A stretch of DNA of 64,000 bases from Prevotella sp. ne3005 (GTDB lineage Bacteria; Bacteroidota; Bacteroidia; Bacteroidales; Bacteroidaceae), in contig NZ_FOCK01000005.1 in NCBI RefSeq assembly GCF_900110085.1, forward strand, positions 62,001 through 126,000. The letters are read 5' to 3'. Under the pieces are notes generated by a model that saw only the letters and a list, made by a program, of their open reading frames with translations, was not told the origin of the DNA and searched no databases. Below, piece after piece: positions 51,890-59,985 of this stretch (positions within the stretch are counted from its first letter, which is position 1; every line of letters begins with the position of its first letter). A program made the position numbers and the translations under genes.

Positions 51890-53482
51890 TTAATATTCGT
51901 AGAGTCTGATGTGCAGTAATTTCCACTCGCCGACACTGATACGTGCATGACGGCCTTGGTGGGTTTGGTCACCGTTATGACGACGGAGATACTGCATCGT
52001 GCCATCATCCGAAATGCAGACTTCATCGACGGAAAGGAGGCCGAGGCGTTTGCCGTGGAAGTGCTTGTCCGCTTTTGGGCTTGTGCTTCCGCCTGCTTCG
52101 GCAAATCCATCTTCGCCTAACTGTTTCTTTTCCTCTTGTTGTTTCTCTGTAGGTGTCTTGAAGTCGACGACCACACCGCTGCCCGCCAGCAGATAGTCAT
52201 ACTTTCCTAATCGGATTATCATGGCGCCGCCCTCTGGCCACGTACTGCCGTCGGTGGCGCGTGGATCCCAAGGAAGGGTGAAGTAATGACGACAGGTCAT
52301 CACTACGCCTTTGTCATTAATGATGCGTTCCTTGTCTTCCTGATCGAAGAGTAATCCCCAGGTATTCAATGTCTGCTTGATATTGGATACTTGCCGCAAC
52401 AGCGAATAAGCTTTTGTTACCGTTTCTGTCTCTTTAGGAGATGCCTGGTCGATGGCGAAGGGAGAGAATCCAAGTGCCTGATGCTCGCCAAAGGCATAGA
52501 GGGCACGCACACCGCTGTTCTCGCAGCAACGGCTCTCAGGGATAAAGAGGCGATTGTTTACCTTCCGACCATCTTGTGGACGTAAAGGCATCGCATACTG
52601 TGCACACCACGACTTGAAGCCTGTGTCGTAGATGTCGGGGGCGAGCAGGTCGATGCTGGGTGCACCCTCAAGCCAGAAATCGATGAGATGCGCCAACGGA
52701 CCAGCTGATGGATATTCACCGGGACGGCGCCCACGACTGTTCATAGCGGCATTCACGTAGAGTGGCATGTCGTGAATCTCACGGGCTGCCTTGGCCAGAT
52801 GCTCCACATAGCGGGCATAGCTCAGTGCCATAAACTTCTCATCGGCATATTCGTCCGTACCGTAACGCTCTGCCCACCGTTCTTTATTATAAGCCTTTTC
52901 TGCTAATGGAGAATGGTCGCGTGCTGACTCTAGCATACCAATCTCGTTTTCTATTTGCATCATGATGACTACCTCGCGCTGCGGGTCACGCTCTTTGATA
53001 TGTCGCATCAGTGCTGAGAAAGCTTTCAGGTCGGCCTGCAGTACATTGTCGCTGAAGCACGATGCAATCTCCAGCTGCTTCCCCTCGGCAGTCATGGCCC
53101 GTGGAAACCGCTTCACATCGAGCTTGAACCATGCCGGCGCATAGCACGACATGGAGTTTTTCCAAGCTCCAAACCAGAGTGGCACAATCTTCAGCCCCTG
53201 CTGTCGTGCTACATCGATGGTGCAATCGACAAGTGTAAAGTCCATCTGTCCCTCCACGGGCTCGAGGAATTCCCAATAGACTGGCACGAGCACTGTATTC
53301 AGCCCCAAAGCCTTCATGCGTGGCAACACCTCCTCAACATCACTTACCGACGTTGCTGCTGAGTTGCTTAACTCGCCACCAAGGATGCGGAACTGCAAAC
53401 TGACGTTATCAGCTTGCAATGTATTTGACATGAGCATCATGATTATGCTCAATAATGCCGATATAGATCTGCCCTTTTTCAT
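51890..53482 (-). CDS. Exported GH35-type beta-galactosidase with DUF5597 tail
   Basis: The 530-residue protein has a signal peptide (cut near LQADN) and a GH35-like TIM barrel: NTVLVPVYWEFLEPVEGQMDF at the start, MMQIENEIG with the acid/base Glu near 178, and RLFIPESRCCEN with the nucleophile Glu near 335. The final 190 residues, with GAMIIRLGKYDYLLAGSGVVVDF, fit DUF5597, commonly joined to GH35 in Bacteroidetes. It removes terminal beta-galactose, or related residues, from glycans. It is convergent to the TolC gene (12-base gap) and stands outside the PUL, but could serve the same galactose-containing glycan. Confidence 0.85.
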   Translation of the reverse strand: MKKGRSISALLSIIMMLMSNTLQADNVSLQFRILGGELSNSAATSVSDVEEVLPRMKALGLNTVLVPVYWEFLEPVEGQMDFTLVDCTIDVARQQGLKIVPLWFGAWKNSMSCYAPAWFKLDVKRFPRAMTAEGKQLEIASCFSDNVLQADLKAFSALMRHIKERDPQREVVIMMQIENEIGMLESARDHSPLAEKAYNKERWAERYGTDEYADEKFMALSYARYVEHLAKAAREIHDMPLYVNAAMNSRGRRPGEYPSAGPLAHLIDFWLEGAPSIDLLAPDIYDTGFKSWCAQYAMPLRPQDGRKVNNRLFIPESRCCENSGVRALYAFGEHQALGFSPFAIDQASPKETETVTKAYSLLRQVSNIKQTLNTWGLLFDQEDKERIINDKGVVMTCRHYFTLPWDPRATDGSTWPEGGAMIIRLGKYDYLLAGSGVVVDFKTPTEKQQEEKKQLGEDGFAEAGGSTSPKADKHFHGKRLGLLSVDEVCISDDGTMQYLRRHNGDQTHQGRHARISVGEWKLLHIRLYEY

Positions 53483-53520
53483 AAAAATCTAACTATCATT
53501 GTTATTCTTTGTGACATTGC

Positions 53521-54102
53521 CTATTTGTCACATTTATTGGGTGGGTTAATCTTCTTGATGATTCGGGCTGGATTGCCGCCAACCACCACATTGTCAGGCA
53601 CATCCTTCGTCACTATAGCGCCTGCGGCAACAACGGCATTCCTGCCAATAGTTACGCCAGGACAGATAATGGCACCGATGCAAATCCACGCGTTCTCTTT
53701 GATGGTCACCATTCCGAAATGGAAAAGGTTGTGCCTGTCATAAAGGTCATGATCGACCGTTGCAATCTTAACCTCGGGGCCAATCAGTACATTGTCTTCT
53801 ATCACCACCTTCCCCGGAGAGATGATGGTCGCCCCTTTGTTGATGGTCACGTTCTTCCCGATTGTTATCCGGCATCCGCAATCACAATAGAAAGGAGACA
53901 CAATGGCAACACTGTTGTCTATCTCACGTTGGAACAGCTCTTCCAGCAGACTCTTGTAATCAGGATCTGTAGGCTTCCTGGACGATATCTTCAGACATAG
54001 TTCATGACTCCGTATCATCTCAGCCTCCACATCACGCATTCGAGGGTCTCTTTTATCACCCGACCCTGTGGCATCTATGATGTCAAACATAATGTCTTTC
54101 AT
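53521..54102 (-). CDS. Hexapeptide-repeat O-acetyltransferase (maltose/galactoside acetyltransferase-like)
   Basis: The 193-residue protein has a short helical N-terminus (the Mac domain, DPDYKSLLEELFQ) and a left-handed beta-helix of hexapeptide repeats: IGKNVTINKGATIIS, VLIGPEVKIATVDHD (catalytic His near 115), AWICIGAIICPGVTIGRNAVVAAGAIV, and the ending PDNVVVGGNPARII. It acetylates sugars with acetyl-CoA. Its ATG overlaps the stop of the metal exporter gene (ATGA, 54099-54102), so it is the last gene of a leftward three-gene operon. Confidence 0.9.
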   Translation of the reverse strand: MKDIMFDIIDATGSGDKRDPRMRDVEAEMIRSHELCLKISSRKPTDPDYKSLLEELFQREIDNSVAIVSPFYCDCGCRITIGKNVTINKGATIISPGKVVIEDNVLIGPEVKIATVDHDLYDRHNLFHFGMVTIKENAWICIGAIICPGVTIGRNAVVAAGAIVTKDVPDNVVVGGNPARIIKKINPPNKCDK

Positions 54103-55340
54103 ATCCTTCCCTTAAATGTATAACCGATACCTTCAACGGCGGCACGGATGGCCTCTTCGGTGGCGGGGCCTTTGATGGTGAGGGTGTTGGCCGAAGCACT
54201 GGCCTTGGCTTTCTCTACGCCTGGCAGTTCCTCAACGGCACGTACTACGGCTGCTTCGCAATGACTGCAATGCATATCCTCAACGCGATAAATGGTCACA
54301 TCGGGGTCTAATGTTTCTTTAGAGGTGAACTTACTAAATAGTTTCATCATAAGAGCAAAAATTATTAATAGGGTTAATATTGTAGCGCAAATAAGCTTAA
54401 AGGGGTTGGGTAGGGCAGATGTGCCCATGCAACAGGCATCCTGAGCGGCAACGGTGAAGTCAATTCCAGTAGCATTGAGCAGCAGTCCGAAGAGGATGGC
54501 AAAGGCAACGATGGTCATCAGGTAGATGGACGTAAATCGACGCCCCATTGATTTGTGAACCACGAGGATGGAGGCGAGGTTAACGGCAGGGCCAGCCATC
54601 AGCATCACCAGTGCCGCTCCAGGCGAGAGTCCCTTCACCATCAGTGCTGCCGCCACAGGGATGCTACCCGTTGAGCAGATATACATCGGAATGGCGATGA
54701 CAAGTAAGACCAGCATCTGGAGCAACGGCTGACTGCCAAACTGCAGGAAAAACTCGTCGGGCACAGCCACCTGAATCAATGCTGCTACGACAAGGCCGAT
54801 AATCAGACGCAGACCGATGTCGCGAAGCATGTCATAATAGGCATACTTCAGAACGCGCCATGCCTTATTCCCCCGTTCCACCTGACATGAGCAGCTATCA
54901 ATGTCCACGACATCATCATCACGCAGCAGACGGTTTACAAGCAATCCTCCACAAACACCCGTGATAAGTGCTGCCGTGGGACGTATGATCGCAAAACCAA
55001 GCCCCATCAGTGAGAACGTGGCCAGAATGGAGTCGATGCCCGTCTGCGGCGTGGCTATGAGAAACGAGGCGATGGCTCCTTTCGAAGCCTTCTCGTTTTT
55101 CAGGCCGATAGCTGTAGGAATGACGCCACATGAACAAAGCGGCAGGGGAATACCCAAGAGTGCTGCCCAGACAACAGACAGTTTGTTGTTACGCGACAGA
55201 TACCTGGCATAAAACCGCTGTGGCACGAATACATGCAGCACCCCTGCGATGAAGAATCCCAACAACAGATAGGGAGCCATCTCGCAAACAACATTCAGCA
55301 ATGATAATAAGAAATGATACATGTTACTAAGTAAACTCAA
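54099..55340 (-). CDS. SO_0444-family Cu/Zn-type efflux permease with HMA tail
   Basis: The 413-residue protein is a permease of the DUF318/UPF0718 group: about eight transmembrane segments, with GIPLPLCSCGVIPTAIGL near 60-78 and the matching half GLSPGAALVMLMAGPAVNLAS. The tail (from about 345) is a heavy-metal-associated domain with MHCSHC as the CxxC metal site. Fusions of this kind are known as SO_0444-type transporters for Cu or Zn; related ArsP permeases move organoarsenicals. The start ATG 55340 overlaps the thioesterase stop; ATG 55322, 4 bases after it, is equally possible. Confidence 0.85.
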   Translation of the reverse strand: MSLLSNMYHFLLSLLNVVCEMAPYLLLGFFIAGVLHVFVPQRFYARYLSRNNKLSVVWAALLGIPLPLCSCGVIPTAIGLKNEKASKGAIASFLIATPQTGIDSILATFSLMGLGFAIIRPTAALITGVCGGLLVNRLLRDDDVVDIDSCSCQVERGNKAWRVLKYAYYDMLRDIGLRLIIGLVVAALIQVAVPDEFFLQFGSQPLLQMLVLLVIAIPMYICSTGSIPVAAALMVKGLSPGAALVMLMAGPAVNLASILVVHKSMGRRFTSIYLMTIVAFAILFGLLLNATGIDFTVAAQDACCMGTSALPNPFKLICATILTLLIIFALMMKLFSKFTSKETLDPDVTIYRVEDMHCSHCEAAVVRAVEELPGVEKAKASASANTLTIKGPATEEAIRAAVEGIGYTFKGRI

Positions 55341-56028
55341 TGATTGCGCTCACATCTTCGCCGATAGACAGAGAGACAATGATCACGTTGTCGAGTTTGT
55401 AGATGGTAGGTACTAGCATGTCACCCAGTTTTGCGGCCACCCGATACTCTACCCGCAAGCCACTTACAACGAAGTCATCCGGCAACAGTTCCATCGCCAT
55501 GCGTACATAGTTGGCATTGTTCAGATGCTTGTTGTAATCGATGTCGGCACGCAGCACGCGGATGGGTTCAAGAATCGTTCCTTCTGTTTTAGGCAGCATG
55601 ATGCGGCGGTCTTTGTAGTTCATCTCCAGCTGAGGCTCAAGATTCATGGAGGCTATGGTGGCATCATCCACACGTTTCAGCTTGCCAGCCTGCTTGTCGA
55701 CGAAAGCTCCCATGCTCCACGTCTTGTAGCAGGGCCTGCCTTCAGCATCGTAGATGAACGTATTCCGGAACCCGAACATCGGCTTCATGCCATAGACGGA
55801 GGTCGTCACCGTCAGTTCCTCTTTGTATTCGGGCACACGGACAATCTCCACCTGACGTGTAGCCAAAAGTTGTGCCATATTCTGCTCCGTGAAATACTGC
55901 TTTACACCAGGTTCTGAGTCAATCCACATCTCAGAGCAGTCCTGCATCATCTGGAGAGCGGAATAGAGTTTCAGCCGCCCTTCACTGTCACAAGTACTTG
56001 TCGTTACTTTGTAATTCAAACTATACAT
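55327..56028 (-). CDS. Acyl-ACP thioesterase
   Basis: The 233-residue protein is a double hotdog of the acyl-ACP thioesterase family: YKVTTSTCDSEGRLKLYSALQMMQDCSEMW for the first half, and the second-half active site ADIDYNKHLNNANYVRMAMEL with the conserved Asp, Asn and His. It releases fatty acids from ACP in the cytoplasm. The gene is first in the operon with the metal exporter and acetyltransferase. Length fits the bacterial family. No signal peptide. Confidence 0.93.
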   Translation of the reverse strand: MYSLNYKVTTSTCDSEGRLKLYSALQMMQDCSEMWIDSEPGVKQYFTEQNMAQLLATRQVEIVRVPEYKEELTVTTSVYGMKPMFGFRNTFIYDAEGRPCYKTWSMGAFVDKQAGKLKRVDDATIASMNLEPQLEMNYKDRRIMLPKTEGTILEPIRVLRADIDYNKHLNNANYVRMAMELLPDDFVVSGLRVEYRVAAKLGDMLVPTIYKLDNVIIVSLSIGEDVSAIIEFT

Positions 56029-56068
56029 ATTTCCTTATCATGATTAAATTAATGAGCGCAAATTTTTA

Positions 56069-57004
56069 TCAGGCACCATCACGATATTTAAAGTAGCCTT
56101 TCCGGAGCGTGAGCGGGCCTTCATATTTTCTGCTGGCTTGAGGATGGCTGATACGACAGTCGCCTGTCAGATCGCCATTCTTGTCCAGGTGAGCATCGAA
56201 GTGGAACTCATGATTAAGCTTCATGTTCTCCTCGTCGTAATCGATTTCTTCAACAGACAGGGTTGTACCGTTGAAGGAAGCGGTGGCCTTGTCAAAACCA
56301 TAGAGGCGATAGATGTTACACTCGGTGACCTCCAGCCCTTTGCCGTTCATTTCCAGACGTAGCAGCAACTCAGGACCGTCATCGCCAACCCAGCCCCAAT
56401 AGCCGACGAGCGACTTGGCCTTCTCACGGATTTTCAGACCCCGACGGATTGTCTCCCGCAGGTATTCCTTGTCATCATTGCCGTCTTTGGAAGGTGAGAA
56501 ATCATCGATATACCAATCATCGCGCTCAAAGCGTAGGGCAATGGTGGTCTTTAGATCGCTGAAGTTATGGATGTTCAGATCCACAAGGGCCGTTGAGTCT
56601 GTGATTTCATAGACCTTTGCTACCTTGCAGCTCCAGTCTTCAGACCAATCCTGTCCACAAACCCAGTAATCGTAGTCGTACAAGATATCGCCAGTCTCGT
56701 TACATATCTCTAAAGCCTCCTCCATCAGCGCATAGTAGCGCTCAGAGCAATAGGCACTGTCGCGGTTGAAGGGATTGCGTATATAACTCACCTCTTTCCC
56801 TTCGCTGTCATAGGTCGATTTGCCAACACCTTTGTAGATGGTGTCGATGCGCTGGCGGATATAGTCTTCAGAATGTTTGTCTATTCCAGCATCAGCTATG
56901 GTGTCACTTGACAGAGAGTCTGTGTCGCTGACGGCTTTTCCTGTCTTGTTGCCGCAGTTCAGCATCAAAGCAGCGGTGAGAATAAAAAATAGAATCTTCT
57001 TCAT
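56069..57004 (-). CDS. Uncharacterised lipoprotein
   Basis: The 311-residue protein has a lipoprotein signal peptide (lipobox LNCG). Residues 40-190 resemble DUF3828-like domains of exported proteins (DYDYWVCGQDWS, TALVDLNIHNFSDLKTTIALRFERDDWYIDDF), and the rest is a beta-rich domain (GYWGWVGDDGPELLLRLEMNGKG). No catalytic residues that I can name. It is transcribed alone, leftward, 40 bases upstream of the thioesterase gene. Confidence 0.75.
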   Translation of the reverse strand: MKKILFFILTAALMLNCGNKTGKAVSDTDSLSSDTIADAGIDKHSEDYIRQRIDTIYKGVGKSTYDSEGKEVSYIRNPFNRDSAYCSERYYALMEEALEICNETGDILYDYDYWVCGQDWSEDWSCKVAKVYEITDSTALVDLNIHNFSDLKTTIALRFERDDWYIDDFSPSKDGNDDKEYLRETIRRGLKIREKAKSLVGYWGWVGDDGPELLLRLEMNGKGLEVTECNIYRLYGFDKATASFNGTTLSVEEIDYDEENMKLNHEFHFDAHLDKNGDLTGDCRISHPQASRKYEGPLTLRKGYFKYRDGA

Positions 57005-57124
57005 ATTTATTATTGTTATTTTTGTCGTTTGCTATGCAAAGGTAAAGATAATAGCTTATATCGCAATCGATTCATCTAACACTTTAAGAGAGTTTAACTA
57101 GATATTATCTTTGTTGCCATAGAC

Positions 57125-57175
57125 TATTGCCACCACCTTAATGTTGCAAAGTTGCAAAGTGAAACGACTTATTGA
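57125..57175 (+). repeat. Duplicate of the 59000-59080 leader, with two GTTGCAAA units
   Basis: From GCCACCACCTTAATGTTGCAAAG to GTGAAACGACTTATTGAGAT the sequence repeats that before and inside the orphan gene at 59044, but with two 8-mers instead of four. It codes for a 19-residue frame (ends NRDFFL) and precedes the toxin-antitoxin promoter. Confidence 0.75.
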
Positions 57176-57227
57176 GATAAACCGAGATTTTTTCCTCTAA
57201 AGCCTTGGAGGATTGGGATATTTATCG

Positions 57228-57235
57228 TATCTTTG
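57228..57235 (+). promoter_or_regulatory. -7 promoter element of the toxin-antitoxin operon
   Basis: TATCTTTG lies 26 bases before the antitoxin ATG, matching TAnnTTTG. Confidence 0.6.
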
Positions 57236-57261
57236 CAGCCGTAAGACAAATAAATCGCATT

Positions 57262-57486
57262 ATGACGGCAATTACTATCAATATTCCCAACCATGAGCTC
57301 AGCTTCTTCAAGAAGATGATGGCGAAGATGGGCTGGACGTACAGTGAGGCAGACGTTGTACGGTCGGAAGCCACGCCCAAAGAGAAAACACTCGCCAAGG
57401 TTGACCATGCTTTTGGACAATTGCGCCAAATGAAAGATGGCCAGTTAGAGGGCATCAATGCGGAGGATTTGCTAAATGAACTGTAA
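57262..57486 (+). CDS. Putative antitoxin of a type II toxin-antitoxin pair
   Basis: The 74-residue protein begins MTAITINIPNHELSFFKKMM, like a small DNA-binding or toxin-binding antitoxin, and ends in an acidic tail (GINAEDLLNEL). The gene overlaps the RelE-like toxin gene by 11 bases. ATG 57262 is chosen because the promoter lies inside the longer reading. Its fold cannot be named from the sequence alone. Confidence 0.8.
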   Translation: MTAITINIPNHELSFFKKMMAKMGWTYSEADVVRSEATPKEKTLAKVDHAFGQLRQMKDGQLEGINAEDLLNEL

Positions 57487-57817
57487 GATTGAAGCTACCC
57501 CAGACTTTGCTCGCGAACTCAAGCAACTTGCCAAACGCTACCCCTCGATGAAGGACGACTATCGACACTTCATCGACACGCTGCGCAATTCACCCCTCAC
57601 GGGCAAGCCACTCGGTAAGCATCTGCGCAAGGTTCGCTTCCCAATTACTTCGAAGGCAAAGGGTAAGAGTGGGGGTGCAAGGGTCATTACCCATACCGTG
57701 CTTGTAGAGTCTGATGGCGCAGACATCACCCTTGTCACTATCTATGATAAGTCCGACCAAGCCAACATAACAGACAAGGAATTGAAGCAACTAATCAAAA
57801 AGAACGGACTCGAATAG
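57476..57817 (+). CDS. RelE/ParE-superfamily toxin
   Basis: The 113-residue protein has the RelE/ParE layout: ATPDFARELKQLAKRYPSMKDDYRHFIDTL for the two helices, PLGKHLRKVRFPITSKAKGKSGGARVITHTV for the sheet with basic residues, and a C-terminal Tyr-containing TIYDKSDQANIT. RelE-like toxins cut mRNA in the ribosome. Translational coupling with the antitoxin (11-base overlap) supports the pairing. Confidence 0.85.
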   Translation: MNCKIEATPDFARELKQLAKRYPSMKDDYRHFIDTLRNSPLTGKPLGKHLRKVRFPITSKAKGKSGGARVITHTVLVESDGADITLVTIYDKSDQANITDKELKQLIKKNGLE

Positions 57818-57885
57818 TCGTGGGACAGCAATCACCATCGCCCCTGGCGCCAACGTTCCGTTTCTGTTTTGTCTTACATGAAATA

Positions 57886-57915
57886 TCCGCAACCTCTTGG
57901 GTGGGAGATTGCGGA
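57886..57915 (-). terminator. Hairpin after the smalltalk gene
   Basis: On the minus strand TCCGCAATCTC pairs with GAGGTTGCGGA (one G-U pair), 26 bases past the stop at 57941. There is only a weak U-tract. Confidence 0.5.
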
Positions 57916-57940
57916 CGTGGATAGATTAGAGGGTTCCTGC

Positions 57941-58054
57941 TCAGAGTATGATCGGGCCGTGGCCCATGCACGAGGTGGTTCCGAGGGCAGTCAGGGCTGC
58001 CGTGAGGATGCTGACGATGACCTGCAGGACGGTCTTCCAAGTTTCTTTCTTCAT
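57941..58054 (-). CDS. Smalltalk-type mini-lipoprotein
   Basis: The 37-residue protein MKKETWKTVLQVIVSILTAA... has a basic start, one hydrophobic helix and a Cys in TTSCMGHG as lipobox. It matches the tiny smalltalk proteins usually found next to HU-HIG genes in Bacteroidales. Its function is unknown. The gene follows the HU-HIG gene by about 70 bases and is likely its operon partner. Confidence 0.85.
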   Translation of the reverse strand: MKKETWKTVLQVIVSILTAALTALGTTSCMGHGPIIL

Positions 58055-58125
58055 GGTGCTTTCATGGTGTTTTTAGGGTGAATAACTATGGAGGGGCCTC
58101 GCTGGGGGAAAGCCCCTCCGATTGC

Positions 58126-58614
58126 TTAATGGGTGCCAGAGCCGCTGCCGGAGTCTGAGCCGCTGCCGCCGTTGCCTTCAGTCTCCTCGGCCTTCAGGAG
58201 GCTGTCTACGTTGACGAACTCGGCCTTCTTGATGAACTCACGGCTGGAGATGTTCTCCTCGGTGGTCTGCTCGGGCAGGAATCGGATGTGCAGCGCCTTC
58301 ATGTGCTTCGAAGGGTTGTACTCCTCCTTCTTGTCGGCACCGTTCTTCTGGTTCTCGAGCGTGGTGTAGAAGATGCCGAGGCCCTCAATCTTCACCTTCT
58401 TCGACTCTAGGAGCATCTCCACCAGACAGCTGCGGAACTTCTCAAGCACGCCATACACCACGTCGGGGGTGTAGATCGAGCCGTGCTCTGAGATGTGCTG
58501 TGCCAGCTTGCGGGTGTTCAGCGTCTCGAGTGCCTTCACCTTTGCGTACCACTGGCCGTAGCCTGCGTTGTACTGATTCTGGTTCTGTTTTACTTCATAC
58601 AAAATCTTTGCCAT
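58126..58614 (-). CDS. HU-HIG-family DNA-binding protein
   Basis: The 162-residue protein has the HU-HIG fold: KVKALETLNTRKLAQHISEHGS (helices), YGVLEKFRSCLVEMLLESKKVKIEGLGIFYTTLE, and the beta arms ALHIRFLPEQ. The tail is Gly/Ser-rich low complexity (about 145-162, GSGSDSGSG). HU proteins bend DNA; this version is Bacteroidetes-specific and its role is uncharacterised. The promoter TACCTTTG (minus, 58726-58733) precedes it by about 110 bases. Confidence 0.92.
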   Translation of the reverse strand: MAKILYEVKQNQNQYNAGYGQWYAKVKALETLNTRKLAQHISEHGSIYTPDVVYGVLEKFRSCLVEMLLESKKVKIEGLGIFYTTLENQKNGADKKEEYNPSKHMKALHIRFLPEQTTEENISSREFIKKAEFVNVDSLLKAEETEGNGGSGSDSGSGSGTH

Positions 58615-58725
58615 AGTGTTTAAAAATGTGTTTTACATAGTATTAGATTCATTGCGACGATCTACATCGGCCCGCCGCTTACCGCTTTGTTTGTCCGGAC
58701 ACTACTGCATTTCCCTAATGCTCTG

Positions 58726-58733
58726 CAAAGGTA
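58726..58733 (-). promoter_or_regulatory. -7 promoter element of the HU-HIG gene
   Basis: TACCTTTG on the minus strand followed by a leader of about 105 bases to the ATG at 58614. Confidence 0.6.
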
Positions 58734-58883
58734 CAACATTTTTCGCACACTTCCAAATTTTGACCCTCCAATTGACGCCATTTTGACGTCGAAGATGCTC
58801 AAATTCGCGTGATTTTTACGAGCCGTGAAATTTTGCTCCGCGAAATTACGTTTCGTGTTTTTCGGCCAAGCAGATGCCGATTC

Positions 58884-58915
58884 TTTGTAACAATGTCACT
58901 TTGTCACTTTGTAAC
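58884..58915 (+). repeat. 8-mer array 1 (4 units, TTTGTAAC orientation)
   Basis: Units TTTGTAAC, AATGTCAC, TTTGTCAC, TTTGTAAC follow without gaps. Confidence 0.85.
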
Positions 58916-58952
58916 ATTATGTACTTGCAATTCCCGCCTAGAGTATATTATA

Positions 58953-58982
58953 AATTATTATATATTATAATATATAATAATT
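58953..58982. repeat. 30-bp perfect palindrome of A and T only
   Basis: Each 15-base half (left half AATTATTATATATTA) is the exact reverse complement of the other, with no loop and no G or C. It would melt easily or form a cruciform. Confidence 0.9.
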
Positions 58983-59021
58983 CTTATTATCTTCCCCTTC
59001 CACAATCGCCACCACCTTAAT

Positions 59022-59053
59022 GTTACAATGTTACAAAGTTACAATGTTGCAAA
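59022..59053 (+). repeat. 8-mer array 2 (4 units, GTTACAAA orientation)
   Basis: GTTACAAT, GTTACAAA, GTTACAAT, GTTGCAAA follow without gaps, reverse complement of array 1 and of array 3. The array overlaps the start region of the orphan gene at 59044. Confidence 0.85.
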
Positions 59054-59388
59054 GTGTGAAACGACTTATTGAGATTCGGGAATCAAAAGCAACCATCGAG
59101 TTTGCGCTGATGATGGCTGAGTACTGTCTGACGGAGCAGATCAAGACCTTCGGTGAAGCCCTGCAAAGTCAGTATGTCGATGCTCAGGACGAGTGCCAGC
59201 GATATGGCGCCAATCACTCTGTCTTCGACCAGCTGGCCCCCACGTTTACGATAGATGACCTTCGGGCTCTGAAGCGTGGATTCTGTTCCGATGGGGCCCT
59301 GCGCATGATTATCTCTCGCTGGATGCGCGACGGCTGGATTAGCAAGACCGACCGCCACCGCTGGAGTAAGGTGAAAATTGAAAATTGA
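59044..59388 (+). CDS. Small orphan protein with HTH-like pattern between inverted 8-mer arrays
   Basis: The 114-residue protein is basic and helical (VKRLIEIRESKATIEFALMMAEY; LAPTFTIDDLRALKRGFCSDGALRMIISRWMRDGWISKTDRHRWSKV). The last third has a pattern like a winged helix (helix, turn, helix, then W-I-x-K-x-D-x-H-x-W-x-K). I do not recognise a family. Starts at 59020 and 59044 are both within the 8-mer array; 59044 (MLQSVKRL) is closer to the conserved part duplicated at 57142-57175. The gene is framed by arrays in inverted orientation. Confidence 0.6.
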   Translation: MLQSVKRLIEIRESKATIEFALMMAEYCLTEQIKTFGEALQSQYVDAQDECQRYGANHSVFDQLAPTFTIDDLRALKRGFCSDGALRMIISRWMRDGWISKTDRHRWSKVKIEN

Positions 59389-59417
59389 AAATTGATCAAA
59401 GGTCGAACGGCTTTGGC

Positions 59418-59441
59418 TTTGTAACTTTGTAACTTTGTAAC
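59418..59441 (+). repeat. 8-mer array 3 (3 units, TTTGTAAC orientation)
   Basis: Three exact copies of TTTGTAAC, preceded by TTTGG. The RNA could pair with array 2, enclosing the orphan gene. Confidence 0.85.
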
Positions 59442-59451
59442 ATTAAGCATT

Positions 59452-59898
59452 ATGGAACTGATATTGGAACGTATAGCAAAACGCAAAACCTATACCATTG
59501 GGAGGCTGTATATTCAGCAACGTGTGAATGACGAGTATCTGGCAGGAACAGCCAATGATTATTTTTGCGACACGCTGGAACCCACATGGCGCAACTATGC
59601 CAACGGGGCCTATAAAATCAAGGGCAAGAGTGCCATCCCCGAAGGTCGCTACGCCGTGGTGATCTCGTGGAGTCCGAAGTTTGGGGCATGGCTGCCCATC
59701 CTGCTCGGCGTGCCGAATTTTGAAGGCATCCGCATCCATGCGGGCAACACATCGGAAGACACCCAAGGTTGCATTCTCGTGGGACTAAACAAACTTGTAG
59801 GCCAAGTCGTCGACAGCCGCATCTGGCTCCATCGCCTGAAGCAGAAGATCGTCGAGGCCAAGAGTAGGGGTGAGCCTGTGTGGATCACCATCCGTTAA
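59452..59898 (+). CDS. DUF5675 protein
   Basis: The 148-residue protein fits DUF5675: ELILERIAKRKTYTIGRLYI, then DTLEPTWR, AIPEGRYAVVISWSPKFG, and the motif RIHAGNTSEDTQGCILVG with conserved His and Cys. The pattern (HxG...T-x-G-C) resembles L,D-transpeptidase or peptidoglycan-peptidase type active sites. Members lie beside HU-HIG, smalltalk and amidase genes in Bacteroidales. The exact reaction is unknown. It starts 10 bases after array 3. Confidence 0.8.
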   Translation: MELILERIAKRKTYTIGRLYIQQRVNDEYLAGTANDYFCDTLEPTWRNYANGAYKIKGKSAIPEGRYAVVISWSPKFGAWLPILLGVPNFEGIRIHAGNTSEDTQGCILVGLNKLVGQVVDSRIWLHRLKQKIVEAKSRGEPVWITIR

Positions 59899-59985
59899 CT
59901 CTCAAGAACCGCATAAAACGTAAACGGTTAAATGAGAAAAGATGCAATATTTCCGATTCTTCTTGCATTTCTCGTATATTTTTCC

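Larger units (their letters stand above)
58615..59043. other. 430-base gene-free region with promoter and repeat arrays
   Basis: It holds the HU-HIG promoter (58726-58733, minus strand), an array of four 8-mers (58884-58915), the 30-bp A/T palindrome (58953-58982) and a second 8-mer array (59022-59053). No protein gene is supported. Confidence 0.7.

Noticed and set aside
58884..59441. 8-bp repeat arrays considered as a CRISPR array
   Set aside because: Units are 8 bp, adjoining, with no spacers, and there are no cas genes.
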